Assembly: GCA_037441725.1 (NCBI GenBank)
Contig: JBBIRT010000027.1
Span: 1-28,061 of the forward strand
Origin: JBBIRT01 sp037441725
Lineage (GTDB): Bacteria; Desulfobacterota; BSN033; UBA1163
DNA: 28,061 nucleotides
Direction of reading: 5' to 3'
Position numbers and translations under genes: made by a program. The notes beneath the pieces were generated by a model. It saw only the letters and a list, made by a program, of their open reading frames with translations, did not search any database and was not told the DNA's origin. The first letter of the stretch is position 1; each line of letters starts with the position of its first letter. Of the stretch, positions 7,110 through 15,481 are shown in pieces.

Positions 7110-7799
7110 TCACAGTTTCAATCCAGAAGCCAAGTCTCCCAAAGCCTCCCAATCCAAAATTAAAATCTTATTCCTCCTCACATCGATAATCTTTTTAGCT
7201 TTCATCTTCGATAAGGTCCTTGAAAGGGTTTCACTGATCGTTCCCAATTTTGATGCCAATTGGGTCTTACTCAGATCCAACTCAACCTCTTTAACTGCCC
7301 TTCTTTCCCCAGGTTGGTTGGATGAAAGTTCGATCAGGTATTTTGCGATCCTTGAAGAGACTTCTTTAAATGAAAGCTCTTCAACTAAAGAGGTCAATCG
7401 TCTTAAGAAATGGGAGAGAGAAGCAATCATATTCAAGCTCAGTCTTGGATTCTTTTCAATTAAATGGACAAAATCCCTCTTGGGAATAAAGAGAAGTTGT
7501 CCATCCGTCAGGGCTTCAGCAAAGGCAGGATAAACTCCTTCAAGAAAGAGAGAGGCCTCAGCAAAAGAATCTGGAGGATTGATAATGTGTAAAATCTGCT
7601 CCTTCCCATCCGGGGATACCTTATAGATTTTCACCCTTCCTGAAAGGGTCACATAAAATCCTCTAGCCTCCTCACCCTCTGAGAAAATAATCTCTTTCTT
7701 CCTAATCTTTTTTAATAAACCGATATTCCGAATCATCTTTAATTCTTCTTCTTTCAAACCAGCAAAGAGCGGACAGGCCTTTAAAAGATCAATCGACAT
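7110..7799 (-). CDS. Crp/Fnr family transcriptional regulator (HcpR/DNR-like)
   Basis: A 229-residue Crp/Fnr protein with a cyclic-nucleotide-binding-like sensor (about 10-125), a dimer helix (125-160) and a winged helix-turn-helix (168-225). The recognition helix reads T-I-S-E190-T-L-S193-R194-T-L; E-x2-S-R is the FNR arrangement that reads TTGA half-sites, matching the palindromes at 1967-1980 and 2420-2433. The FNR cysteine cluster is absent (only C9), so it is not a Fe-S oxygen sensor of the E. coli type. HcpR/DNR-like haem or NO sensing is a possibility. It converges on the dehydratase operon and is divergent from ftsH. GGGGGAC precedes the ATG. Confidence 0.9.
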   Translation of the reverse strand: MSIDLLKACPLFAGLKEEELKMIRNIGLLKKIRKKEIIFSEGEEARGFYVTLSGRVKIYKVSPDGKEQILHIINPPDSFAEASLFLEGVYPAFAEALTDGQLLFIPKRDFVHLIEKNPRLSLNMIASLSHFLRRLTSLVEELSFKEVSSRIAKYLIELSSNQPGERRAVKEVELDLSKTQLASKLGTISETLSRTLSKMKAKKIIDVRRNKILILDWEALGDLASGLKL

Positions 7800-8190
7800 T
7801 ATTGTCCCCCTATCGGATCATGTGCCTTTAAATCTACACTTTCTTAAATCCTTTTTCAAGATGAAAAATAGACATTTTAATGAAAGAAATTTAATAATCA
7901 TTTCAATAAATTAGATGCTATAAACTCAAATTCATGCTTTATCCTTCAACCGTTCGTTTGGCCAATCCTCTCGATGGAATCCACCCCTCATTCGGGAAAT
8001 TAGGTAGGGATGTGGGAGAAAATTTTATGGCGGAAACCTTAGCTTGTCCCAAAACTGGAAAATCACCTATGCACTGATTCTTATTTGGTTCTCCACCTTA
8101 GTGATGCATTACCCCCTCTATCTCTATCATATTGAATTAATAGAGAGATTATGTTAGTCTTGATTTAACTAATGAATTGGAGAGAGTTTA
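7800..8190. other. 391-base intergenic region between crp-like gene and ftsH
   Basis: This is the longest non-coding gap. It holds the predicted promoter of the regulator (7831-7859), an AT-rich stretch around 7860-7925, and an inverted repeat TCTCTAT (8121-8127)/ATAGAGA (8140-8146) just upstream of ftsH. The middle part (7930-8110) has short frames only, none with a credible start or ribosome site; it may be remnant coding sequence. I see no RNA gene in it. Confidence 0.5.
7831..7859 (-). promoter_or_regulatory. Predicted sigma70-type promoter of the Crp/Fnr gene
   Basis: On the minus strand, TTGAAA (7854-7859, five of six to TTGACA) is followed after exactly 17 bases by TAGATT (7831-7836, four of six to TATAAT). 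The start would be near 7824, leaving a leader of about 25 bases that includes the GGGGGAC ribosome site. No TTGA/TCAA palindrome is seen here, so there is no sign of autoregulation. Confidence 0.45.
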
Positions 8191-9984
8191 TTGAGTTCTC
8201 TATATAAAAACTTAATTTTTTGGGCAATCATCATCATCATTATGGTCCTCCTTTTTAATCTATTCAATAAACCTCGCCAATCTGCTTCAGAAAGAAATTA
8301 TTCTGAATTTATCTCAGCAGTGGATCATGGCAGAGTTCAGGAGGTGGAAACCCAAGGAAGAAATATCACTTGGAAGGATACCGATGGGAAACGATTTAAA
8401 ACCTATGCCCCTGAAGACCCTGAAATGATTAAACTTCTCAGGGAAAAAAAGGTGACCATCAAGGCAAAAAAAGAAGAAGACTCCCCTCTTTGGCAGAATA
8501 TTCTTATCTCATGGTTTCCGATGATCCTATTGATTGGTGTATGGCTCTTCTTTATGAGGCAGGTTCAAATAGGAGGGGGAAAGGCGCTCTCTTTTGGAAA
8601 AAGTAGGGCGAAGGTTCTTACCAAAGAACATCATAAGGTCACCTTTGAGAATGTGGCTGGGATTGAAGAGGCTAAGGATGAATTGGAGGAGATCATCGCC
8701 TTTCTCAGAGATCCAAAGAAATTTACAAAGCTTGGAGGAAGGATCCCAAAAGGAGTTCTCCTCATTGGTGCCCCTGGAACTGGAAAAACACTTCTGGCCC
8801 GGGCAATTGCAGGAGAGGCAGATGTCCCCTTTTTCAGCATCAGTGGCTCTGATTTTGTTGAGATGTTTGTCGGGGTCGGGGCCTCCCGTGTACGGGACCT
8901 ATTCCTCCAGGGAAAGCGAAATGCCCCGTGCATCATCTTCATCGATGAGATTGATGCCGTGGGAAGGCATCGGGGAGCAGGTCTGGGTGGAGGCCATGAT
9001 GAGCGCGAGCAGACACTCAATCAGTTACTGGTAGAAATGGATGGTTTTGAATCGAATGAAGGGGTCATCTTGATTGCTGCAACAAACCGACCCGATGTGC
9101 TCGACCCTGCTCTGCTCAGACCAGGCCGGTTTGATCGCCAGGTGGTGGTTCCCATCCCTGATATAAAAGGAAGGGAAGAAATTTTAAGGGTTCACTCAAA
9201 ACGGACCCCGTTAGCAGACGATGTTGATCTTACTGTCCTGGCCAGAGGGACCCCTGGATTTACAGGAGCGGATCTCGAAAACCTTGTAAACGAAGCTGCC
9301 CTTTTAGCTGCCCGTTTGGGAAAGGAAAGGGTTGAAATGGCTGATTTTGAACAAGCCAAGGATAAAGTCTTGATGGGTGTGGAACGAAAATCGATGATCA
9401 TTCCTTTCGAAGAAAGGAGGATTACTGCCTACCATGAAGCAGGACATACCATGGTGGCTAAGATGATCCCTGGAACAGACCCCATCCATAAAGTCACCAT
9501 CATTCCGAGAGGCCGGGCCCTTGGCATCACCCAGCAACTTCCCATGGATGAAAAACATACCTACCCCAAAGATTATCTCATGAACAATATTGCGGTAATG
9601 ATGGGAGGAAGGGCAGCAGAGGAACTGGTATTGAACCGCCAGACCACTGGTGCAGGCAACGACATTGAACGCTCTACGGAGATTGCTCGAAAAATGGTTT
9701 GCGAGTGGGGGATGAGTGAGAAGCTCGGCCCTTTAACTTTTGGGAAAAAGGAAGAAGAAATCTTCTTAGGGCGAGAGTTTGCAAGACATCGTGATTACAG
9801 CGAAGAGACAGCTCGCTTAATCGATAATGAGGTGAAGGCCATTGTCACCCAGGGATATGAAAAGGCAAAGGAGATCCTGAATGCCAATATGGCCATTCTT
9901 CATAGGTTGGCCAATACCCTTCTTGAAAAAGAAGTCCTCGATGGAAGTCAGATCGATGCCATAATTAAAGGTGAGAATGTATAG
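8191..9984 (+). CDS. ftsH: ATP-dependent zinc metalloprotease FtsH
   Basis: A 597-residue membrane-anchored AAA+ protease that degrades damaged or regulatory membrane and cytosolic proteins. Order: membrane helix 1 (about 8-24), periplasmic domain, membrane helix 2 (about 105-122), Walker A GAPGTGKT (193-200), Walker B I-I-F-I-D252-E253, the second-region-of-homology R-P-G-R-F-D-R, and the zinc site H415-E-A-G-H419. The start is TTG with GGAGAGAG seven bases upstream; no ATG upstream fits. It is shorter than the E. coli protein (644) mainly at the C-terminus. It heads the housekeeping run, and folP begins five bases after its stop. The tilS or hpt genes often found upstream are not present. 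Confidence 0.98.
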   Translation: MSSLYKNLIFWAIIIIIMVLLFNLFNKPRQSASERNYSEFISAVDHGRVQEVETQGRNITWKDTDGKRFKTYAPEDPEMIKLLREKKVTIKAKKEEDSPLWQNILISWFPMILLIGVWLFFMRQVQIGGGKALSFGKSRAKVLTKEHHKVTFENVAGIEEAKDELEEIIAFLRDPKKFTKLGGRIPKGVLLIGAPGTGKTLLARAIAGEADVPFFSISGSDFVEMFVGVGASRVRDLFLQGKRNAPCIIFIDEIDAVGRHRGAGLGGGHDEREQTLNQLLVEMDGFESNEGVILIAATNRPDVLDPALLRPGRFDRQVVVPIPDIKGREEILRVHSKRTPLADDVDLTVLARGTPGFTGADLENLVNEAALLAARLGKERVEMADFEQAKDKVLMGVERKSMIIPFEERRITAYHEAGHTMVAKMIPGTDPIHKVTIIPRGRALGITQQLPMDEKHTYPKDYLMNNIAVMMGGRAAEELVLNRQTTGAGNDIERSTEIARKMVCEWGMSEKLGPLTFGKKEEEIFLGREFARHRDYSEETARLIDNEVKAIVTQGYEKAKEILNANMAILHRLANTLLEKEVLDGSQIDAIIKGENV

Positions 9985-9989
9985 AAGAA

Positions 9990-11198
9990 ATGAATCTCAT
10001 TCGATGCCTTCACATCACCAACGCTTTTGAAGCCATCCACCAGATGAAAAGATTAGGGGTGGACCCAACTGGCATCAAATTGATGGAAGGAAAGGCCTTG
10101 CATCTGAATCTAAAGATGGAGGGAATTTCTCCTCGAACAGCCAATCTTCTCAAACAAGAGATGCTCTCTCTGGGCGGGGATGTCGCCATAGACCGAAAAG
10201 GGTTTGACTGTAGCGTCAAAACCACAGAAGCCTTGCTCATGGGAACTCAAAAACATTTTGAAAAACTGATTCTAAAATTAGAACAATATCCCGATCTCTA
10301 TCCCTTAGGCCAGTCTCTTAAAGGAACCATTAAGAATCTCTCTAAAACCCATTTTACGTTACATTGCAGAAAAAAGATTTTTAACCTCGGCAAAAGAACC
10401 CTCCTGATGGGAATCCTCAATGTCACCCCAGATTCCTTCTCAGATGGTGGGCTTTTTTTCGATAAAGAAAAAGCCATGGCCCATGGACTTAACATGGTTG
10501 AACAGGGTGCAGATATCATCGATGTCGGAGGAGAGTCGACCCGACCAGGCTCAAAACCTCTTGAATTAGAAGAAGAACTTCGCAGGGTCATCCCTGTCAT
10601 CGAATCCCTTGCCAAGAGAATAGAGGTGCCTATTTCAATTGATACCTATAAATCTGCCGTTGCTCAGCGGGCGATCGAGGCCGGAGCAGAAATTATCAAT
10701 GATATCAGTGGACTCCACTTTGATCCAGCCCTTGCTCAGGTAGCCGCCAAAGAGAATGTTCCAATCATTCTCATGCATATCCGTGGGACCCCAGAAACCA
10801 TGCAGAAAGATATTCATTATCAATCCCTCTTCTCTGAGATCATCCAATATCTGAGGGAATCTATTCAAAAGGCCGAATCTGAGGGAGTGGACCCTCAAAA
10901 GATCATTATTGACCCTGGAATTGGCTTTGGAAAAACCGTCGAAGACAACCTCCTGATCATCAAAAATCTATATGAATTTCGGGTTCTCGGAAAACCAATC
11001 CTTTTAGGGACATCTCGCAAAAGTTTCATCGGAAAGATCCTCAATGCAGAACCAAAAGACCGGTTGGAAGGGACCCTCTCAAGTATTGCCATTGGGATTC
11101 TCAATGGAGCTCATATTATCAGGAGTCACGATATCCTGCAAACGAAAAGAGCCATTGCTATTGCAGATGCCGTTCGCCTGTCAGGGATGAAAGAATAG
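9990..11198 (+). CDS. folP: Dihydropteroate synthase with N-terminal extension
   Basis: A 402-residue protein whose residues 130-402 are a complete dihydropteroate synthase, which joins p-aminobenzoate to dihydropterin pyrophosphate in folate synthesis. Motifs are M-G-I-L-N-V-T-P-D-S-F-S-D-G-G (140-154), V-G-G-E-S-T-R-P-G, the N-D-I-S-G strand, D-P-G-I-G-F-G-K and G-T-S-R-K-S-F. The first 130 residues are not part of the usual 280-residue enzyme. They look like a small alpha/beta domain (ITNAFEAIHQMKRLGVDPTG) and are similar in size to extensions seen in delta-proteobacterial homologues. The gene follows ftsH by five bases and shares its transcript. Confidence 0.95.
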   Translation: MNLIRCLHITNAFEAIHQMKRLGVDPTGIKLMEGKALHLNLKMEGISPRTANLLKQEMLSLGGDVAIDRKGFDCSVKTTEALLMGTQKHFEKLILKLEQYPDLYPLGQSLKGTIKNLSKTHFTLHCRKKIFNLGKRTLLMGILNVTPDSFSDGGLFFDKEKAMAHGLNMVEQGADIIDVGGESTRPGSKPLELEEELRRVIPVIESLAKRIEVPISIDTYKSAVAQRAIEAGAEIINDISGLHFDPALAQVAAKENVPIILMHIRGTPETMQKDIHYQSLFSEIIQYLRESIQKAESEGVDPQKIIIDPGIGFGKTVEDNLLIIKNLYEFRVLGKPILLGTSRKSFIGKILNAEPKDRLEGTLSSIAIGILNGAHIIRSHDILQTKRAIAIADAVRLSGMKE

Positions 11199-11260
11199 AG
11201 AGTTAATCCTCTATTCCTGATAGGGTTGAAAAGATCAATTCGGACAGAGATGGAAGAGAA

Positions 11261-12625
11261 ATGACCCGCAAATTATTTGGAACAGATGGGATCAGAGGAG
11301 TTGCCAACGTCGATCCAATGACAGGAGAAATGGCCATGCAATTGGGCAGGGCCATTGCCCATATCTTTAAGGAGGTCAAGGGGAGACATCGAATTGTGGT
11401 TGGGAAAGATACCCGACTCTCAGGATATATGCTTGAGACCGCTTTGGCTTCAGGGATCTGTTCGATGGGAGCAGACGTCATGCTGGTCGGCCCCTTACCC
11501 ACTCCAGGCATTGCCTTCATCACCACCAGCATGAGGGCGAATGCAGGCGTGGTGATCTCAGCCTCTCACAATCCCTATTATGACAATGGAATTAAAATCT
11601 TCTCTCACAATGGATTCAAACTTCCCGATGAGATGGAGCTTCGAATCGAGGAATTGATCCTTTCAAATCATCTCCATTCTCTTAGACCCACAGCGAGTGC
11701 CGTTGGAAAAGCCCATCGAATCGATGACGCCATTGGAAGGTATGTCGTTTTTCTTAAAAATACCTTTCCAAACCATTTAACTTTAGAGGGACTTCGGATT
11801 GCTTTGGATTGTGCCAATGGAGCGGCCTATCGGGTGGCTCCAACCGTCTTCGAGGAATTAGGGGCTGAGGTTTTCCCGATCGGGATTGAACCTGATGGGG
11901 AAAACATTAATCAGAATTGTGGATCCCTTCATCCCGAAGTGGTCCGTCGTCTTGTCCTGGAAAAGAATGCAGATATCGGGATTGCCCTCGATGGAGATGG
12001 AGACCGAATCATCTTTGTGGACCATAAAGGGAATCAGGTGGATGGAGATCAAATCCTTGCCATCTGTGCCTTACAGATGTTATCCGAAAACCGGTTGAAA
12101 AAAGCGACTCTGGTTACCACTGTGATGAGCAATATGGGTCTTGACAAGGCCATTCAGAAAGCAGGGGGAAGAATCATCCGGACTCAAGTTGGAGACCGTT
12201 ATGTGGTGGAGGAGATGGTCAGGGGAGATTTTAATCTCGGAGGAGAACAGTCAGGCCATACCATCTTTTTAGATTACAACACTACCTGTGATGGCATCCT
12301 CACTGCCCTTCAAGTGCTCGCGATCATGAAACATAAGGAACGTCCTTTAGAGGAGTTGGCTAAAGTAATGGAGCCTCTCCCTCAGGTCCTCTATAATGTT
12401 GAAGTCAGAGACAAAAGGGAGATCTCAGAGTTTCCTGAGATTGAAAGGAGGATCAAAGAGATTGAAAAGACCCTGGGAGATACAGGTAGAATATTAATCC
12501 GTTACTCGGGAACAGAACCTCTGCTCCGAATCATGGTGGAAGGAGAGGATGAAGCAAAACTGCATCGATTTGCCCAGGACATTGAAGATCTGGTCAAGAA
12601 ATACCTTGGAAAAACCGCCGAATAA
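11261..12625 (+). CDS. glmM: Phosphoglucosamine mutase
   Basis: A 454-residue alpha-D-phosphohexomutase that converts glucosamine-6-phosphate to glucosamine-1-phosphate for peptidoglycan and LPS precursor synthesis. It starts K-L-F-G-T-D-G-I-R-G, has the phosphoserine loop I-S-A-S102-H-N-P, the metal loop D-G-D-G-D-R (244-249), the sugar loop G-G-E-Q-S-G-H and the phosphate loop R-Y-S-G-T-E-P. These are GlmM-type rather than phosphomannomutase-type features, and the length is normal. The GGAAGAGAA ribosome site precedes the ATG. In many relatives cdaA and ybbR separate folP from glmM; here only 62 bases do. Confidence 0.97.
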   Translation: MTRKLFGTDGIRGVANVDPMTGEMAMQLGRAIAHIFKEVKGRHRIVVGKDTRLSGYMLETALASGICSMGADVMLVGPLPTPGIAFITTSMRANAGVVISASHNPYYDNGIKIFSHNGFKLPDEMELRIEELILSNHLHSLRPTASAVGKAHRIDDAIGRYVVFLKNTFPNHLTLEGLRIALDCANGAAYRVAPTVFEELGAEVFPIGIEPDGENINQNCGSLHPEVVRRLVLEKNADIGIALDGDGDRIIFVDHKGNQVDGDQILAICALQMLSENRLKKATLVTTVMSNMGLDKAIQKAGGRIIRTQVGDRYVVEEMVRGDFNLGGEQSGHTIFLDYNTTCDGILTALQVLAIMKHKERPLEELAKVMEPLPQVLYNVEVRDKREISEFPEIERRIKEIEKTLGDTGRILIRYSGTEPLLRIMVEGEDEAKLHRFAQDIEDLVKKYLGKTAE

Positions 12626-12637
12626 GGAGGAGGCCTC

Positions 12638-13351
12638 ATGACGAGATTGGGGGTCAATATTGATCATGTTGCAACCCTTAGAGAGGCTCGAGGAGTTAGC
12701 TATCCTGATCCCATCACCGCGGCCGGGCTGGTAGAGCTTGCCGGAGCAGATGGCATCGTTTGCCATCTTAGAGAGGATCGCCGGCATATTCAGGATCGAG
12801 ATCTTCGAATCCTGAGAGAGGTCATTCAAACCCAATTAAACCTTGAGATGGCAGCCACTGAGGAGATGACCCGTATTGCCCTTGAAACCAAACCAGATAT
12901 CGTCACCCTTGTCCCAGAAAAAAGGGAAGAGTTGACCACAGAAGGGGGGCTTGATGTGATCAAATTCTTTCCCTCCCTGAAGGAGACCATCCAGCGACTC
13001 CATAAGGGTGGAATCTTGGTGAGCCTCTTTGTTGATCCCCAGAGGGATCAAATCAAAGCCTCTAAAGAATTAGGAGCGGATTCCATAGAGATCCATACCG
13101 GTCATTATTGTGATGCCCAAACCCCTTTCCAGGTGGATCAGGAACTAAAAAAGATTCTTGATGCAGTGGCAGAAGCCATCCACTGTAATCTTCGAATTGC
13201 AGCCGGACATGGACTCAATTACGTCAATGTCAGAAGGATTGCAGAGATCAAAGAAATTGAAGAACTCAACATTGGTCATAGTATTATTGCCCGAGCCGTT
13301 TTGGTAGGATTGGATCGGGCGGTACGAGAAATGATCGAACTCATCAAATAG
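12638..13351 (+). CDS. pdxJ: Pyridoxine 5'-phosphate synthase
   Basis: A 237-residue TIM-barrel enzyme for the last step of DXP-dependent vitamin B6 synthesis, which condenses 3-amino-2-oxopropyl phosphate with deoxyxylulose phosphate. The N-terminus L-G-V-N-I-D-H-V-A-T-L-R-E-A-R is diagnostic, followed by V-C-H-L-R-E-D-R-R-H-I, T-L-V-P-E-K-R-E-E-L-T-T-E-G-G, I-E-I-H-T-G-H-Y and A-G-H-G-L-N-Y. It starts 12 bases after glmM behind GGAGGAGG, the strongest ribosome site of this block. Confidence 0.97.
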   Translation: MTRLGVNIDHVATLREARGVSYPDPITAAGLVELAGADGIVCHLREDRRHIQDRDLRILREVIQTQLNLEMAATEEMTRIALETKPDIVTLVPEKREELTTEGGLDVIKFFPSLKETIQRLHKGGILVSLFVDPQRDQIKASKELGADSIEIHTGHYCDAQTPFQVDQELKKILDAVAEAIHCNLRIAAGHGLNYVNVRRIAEIKEIEELNIGHSIIARAVLVGLDRAVREMIELIK

Positions 13352-13460
13352 GGCATCGATTGCAGAATAGAGAATTGCTGAGAAAAAGATGAGCATACGA
13401 TAAGAATATGGGTTGGATCTGCTCATTCCGAATCCCCGTTCTGGATTCCGAAATTCTAAG

Positions 13461-13862
13461 ATGGTAATCGGAACAGGCATCGACATTGTCAATATTGATC
13501 GAATTGAGCGTATGATGATTCGTTGGGGGAATCTCTTTCTTCATCGAGTCTTTACGGAGAAGGAAATTCTCTGGTGCCAGAAACGGGCTCGTCCTTCAGA
13601 ATGCTTCGCCCTCCGGTTTGCTGCGAAGGAGGCTTTTCTAAAGGCCATTGGTTTGGGGCTTCGAAATGGAATCCAATGGGTTGATGTCGAAGTAGAAAAT
13701 GATCCTTTGGGAAAACCTATTTTCTCCCTCCATCGAAGGGCAAAAGAGATCTGTGAAAAACTCCAGGTGAAGAATGCGCTCCTCACTCTTTCCCACGACA
13801 GGCCTTACGCCGTGGCTCATGTATTATTAGAGGAAGGGAACCATGAAGGTAGCAACTGCTGA
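13461..13862 (+). CDS. acpS: Holo-[acyl-carrier-protein] synthase
   Basis: A 133-residue 4'-phosphopantetheinyl transferase that activates acyl carrier protein. It opens I-G-T-G-I-D-I-V-N-I-D-R-I (metal-binding D8) and carries R-F-A-A-K-E-A-F-L-K-A-I-G with the catalytic glutamate and lysine; the end L-S-H-D-R-P-Y-A-V-A is typical. A TTG 48 bases upstream is in frame, but the extra residues it would add are translated from a short repeated ATTCCGAA element, so I prefer the ATG at 13461 although its ribosome site is weak. The 3' end overlaps nnr by 20 bases. Confidence 0.92.
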   Translation: MVIGTGIDIVNIDRIERMMIRWGNLFLHRVFTEKEILWCQKRARPSECFALRFAAKEAFLKAIGLGLRNGIQWVDVEVENDPLGKPIFSLHRRAKEICEKLQVKNALLTLSHDRPYAVAHVLLEEGNHEGSNC

Positions 13863-15393
13863 GCAGATGCAAGAACTGGATCGAAAGGCCATCGAGCTCT
13901 ATGGCATTCCAGGAATTGTCCTCATGGAAAATGCAGGAAGGGGAGCTGCGGAGGTGATTTTAGATTCCTTTCCTGATCTTAAAACAAGGAAGATTGCCAT
14001 TATCGCAGGAAAGGGAAACAACGGAGGAGATGGGCTGGTGATCGCCCGCTATCTTTTGAATCAAGGGATGAATGTTAAAGTCTATCTCCTCACTGATCCA
14101 AAGAGCTTACGGGGAGAGGCAGAAACAAATTTCAACATCTTCCACCGAATGAGGGGAGAGATTGTTTCCCTCCCCTCCTCTAAAGATTACATCAAAGCCA
14201 AAAGGGATTTAGAAAGATTTGACCTATTGGTGGATGGAATCTTTGGGACAGGTTTGGATGCAGAGGTTCGAGGCTACTACCGAGAGGTCATTGAGCATCT
14301 AAATACACTTCAAAAACCTGTGGTGGCCATTGATGTCCCCTCCGGATTAGACGTGAACACAGGAAGACCTCTTGGGGCAGCAATCCGAGCTTCCCTCACT
14401 ATCACCTTTGGCCTGCCGAAGATAGGGCATCTCATCCCTCCTGGGTTGGACTATGTAGGAAAGTTAAAGGTCATTGATATTGGTCTTCCAAAACGATTGT
14501 TGGAAGAGGAAAAGATCCCTACCTATCTCTTAGAAAAAGAGGAGATTCAAAAGTGGTTATCTCGACCGAAACATCCAGACCCTCATCAAGGAGATTATGG
14601 CCACCTACTGGTCATCGCAGGATCGGTCGGTAAGACTGGGGCAGCAGCCATGGCCTGTCAAGCCGCAAGGAGGATGGGAGCGGAGCTGGTCACCCTTGCC
14701 ATTCCAAAAAGTCTCAATCCCATTATGGAGATGAAATTGACAGAGGTGATGACGGAGCCCCTTCCTGAAACACCCAAACAAACCCTCAGTCTCAGGGCCT
14801 TTCATGCCATTACTCGTCTCTGTGAAAATAAAAAGGCTGTCCTCATCGGTCCGGGACTTGGGACGTTTAAAGAAACACAATTGCTTGTCCTCAAATTGAT
14901 CAGGAGCTTGGACCTCCCGATCATCTTAGATGCAGATGGTCTAACGGCTCTGACCATGCAGCCCAAAACCCTTCCCGTATCGAACCACTCACTCATTCTT
15001 ACCCCCCACCCTGGAGAAATGGCCAGGTTGATGCAAACTACCATTAAAGAAATCCTCGAGGATCGGATTAGAATGAGTAGGAATTTCTCCCAATCTCATG
15101 CCGTGCATCTTATCCTGAAATGCTTTCCTACCCTGATCACCACCCCCAAGGGGGAGGTCTTTATCAATCCCACCGGTAATCCTGGAATGGCCTCGAGTGG
15201 AACTGGGGATGTTTTGGCAGGCATGATTGGAGGGTTACTCTGTCAAGGGTTTGACATCATTACATCTCTTCAAATGGCCGTATACCTCCATGGGATGGCA
15301 GGGGACCAAGGGACTCAAGAAATGGGAGAGAAATCCCTAATGGCAACTGATATGATTGAAAAGATTCCTACCCTACTCAAAGGAAGGATTTGA
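13843..15393 (+). CDS. nnr: Bifunctional NAD(P)H-hydrate epimerase/ADP-dependent dehydratase
   Basis: A 516-residue two-domain metabolite-repair enzyme that restores damaged NADH and NADPH hydrates. Residues 1-215 are the YjeF_N epimerase (G-K-G-N-N-G-G-D-G at 56-64, A-I-D-V-P-S-G-L-D). Residues 225-516 are the ribokinase-like dehydratase, with H-Q-G-D-Y-G-H, I-G-P-G-L-G, L-D-A-D-G-L, T-P-H-P-G-E and the nucleotide loop G-T-G-D-V-L-A-G. Fusion of the two is common in bacteria. Translation is coupled to acpS by the overlap, and a GGAAGGGAA site lies at its start. Confidence 0.96.
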   Translation: MKVATAEQMQELDRKAIELYGIPGIVLMENAGRGAAEVILDSFPDLKTRKIAIIAGKGNNGGDGLVIARYLLNQGMNVKVYLLTDPKSLRGEAETNFNIFHRMRGEIVSLPSSKDYIKAKRDLERFDLLVDGIFGTGLDAEVRGYYREVIEHLNTLQKPVVAIDVPSGLDVNTGRPLGAAIRASLTITFGLPKIGHLIPPGLDYVGKLKVIDIGLPKRLLEEEKIPTYLLEKEEIQKWLSRPKHPDPHQGDYGHLLVIAGSVGKTGAAAMACQAARRMGAELVTLAIPKSLNPIMEMKLTEVMTEPLPETPKQTLSLRAFHAITRLCENKKAVLIGPGLGTFKETQLLVLKLIRSLDLPIILDADGLTALTMQPKTLPVSNHSLILTPHPGEMARLMQTTIKEILEDRIRMSRNFSQSHAVHLILKCFPTLITTPKGEVFINPTGNPGMASSGTGDVLAGMIGGLLCQGFDIITSLQMAVYLHGMAGDQGTQEMGEKSLMATDMIEKIPTLLKGRI

Positions 15394-15453
15394 TTCCTTT
15401 TAAAAAGTCGGTTAGTATTTTTAAAGAGAACTCCTTTATGATAAAGACCTAAG

Positions 15454-15469
15454 TGGGGAATCCTCCCCA
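15454..15469 (+). promoter_or_regulatory. Hairpin in the leader of the release-factor-like gene
   Basis: TGGGGA (15454-15459) and TCCCCA (15464-15469) form a perfect 6-bp stem with a 4-base loop, ending 12 bases before the ATG at 15482. No normal ribosome site is seen between hairpin and start (only AAAG). The hairpin is too far from a T-run to be a terminator. It may influence translation of the downstream gene; this is inference. Confidence 0.3.
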
Positions 15470-15481
15470 TCCCTAATAAAG

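Noticed and set aside
8631..9020. 129-codon minus-strand frame inside ftsH, and similar long antisense frames in baeRF, folP and cimA
   Set aside because: They lie wholly opposite conserved coding sequence, have no ribosome sites and give no recognisable protein; they are shadows of the codon bias of the real genes.
13425..13452. Two ATTCCGAA copies as a mobile element or CRISPR-like repeat
   Set aside because: Only two 8-base copies 20 bases apart, with no further units or inverted ends; probably a minor intergenic repeat.
13413..13460. In-frame TTG extension of acpS by 16 residues
   Set aside because: The extra residues are translated from two ATTCCGAA copies (13425-13432 and 13445-13452), an intergenic repeat-like element, and AcpS proteins normally start at the M-V-I-G-T-G-I-D segment.
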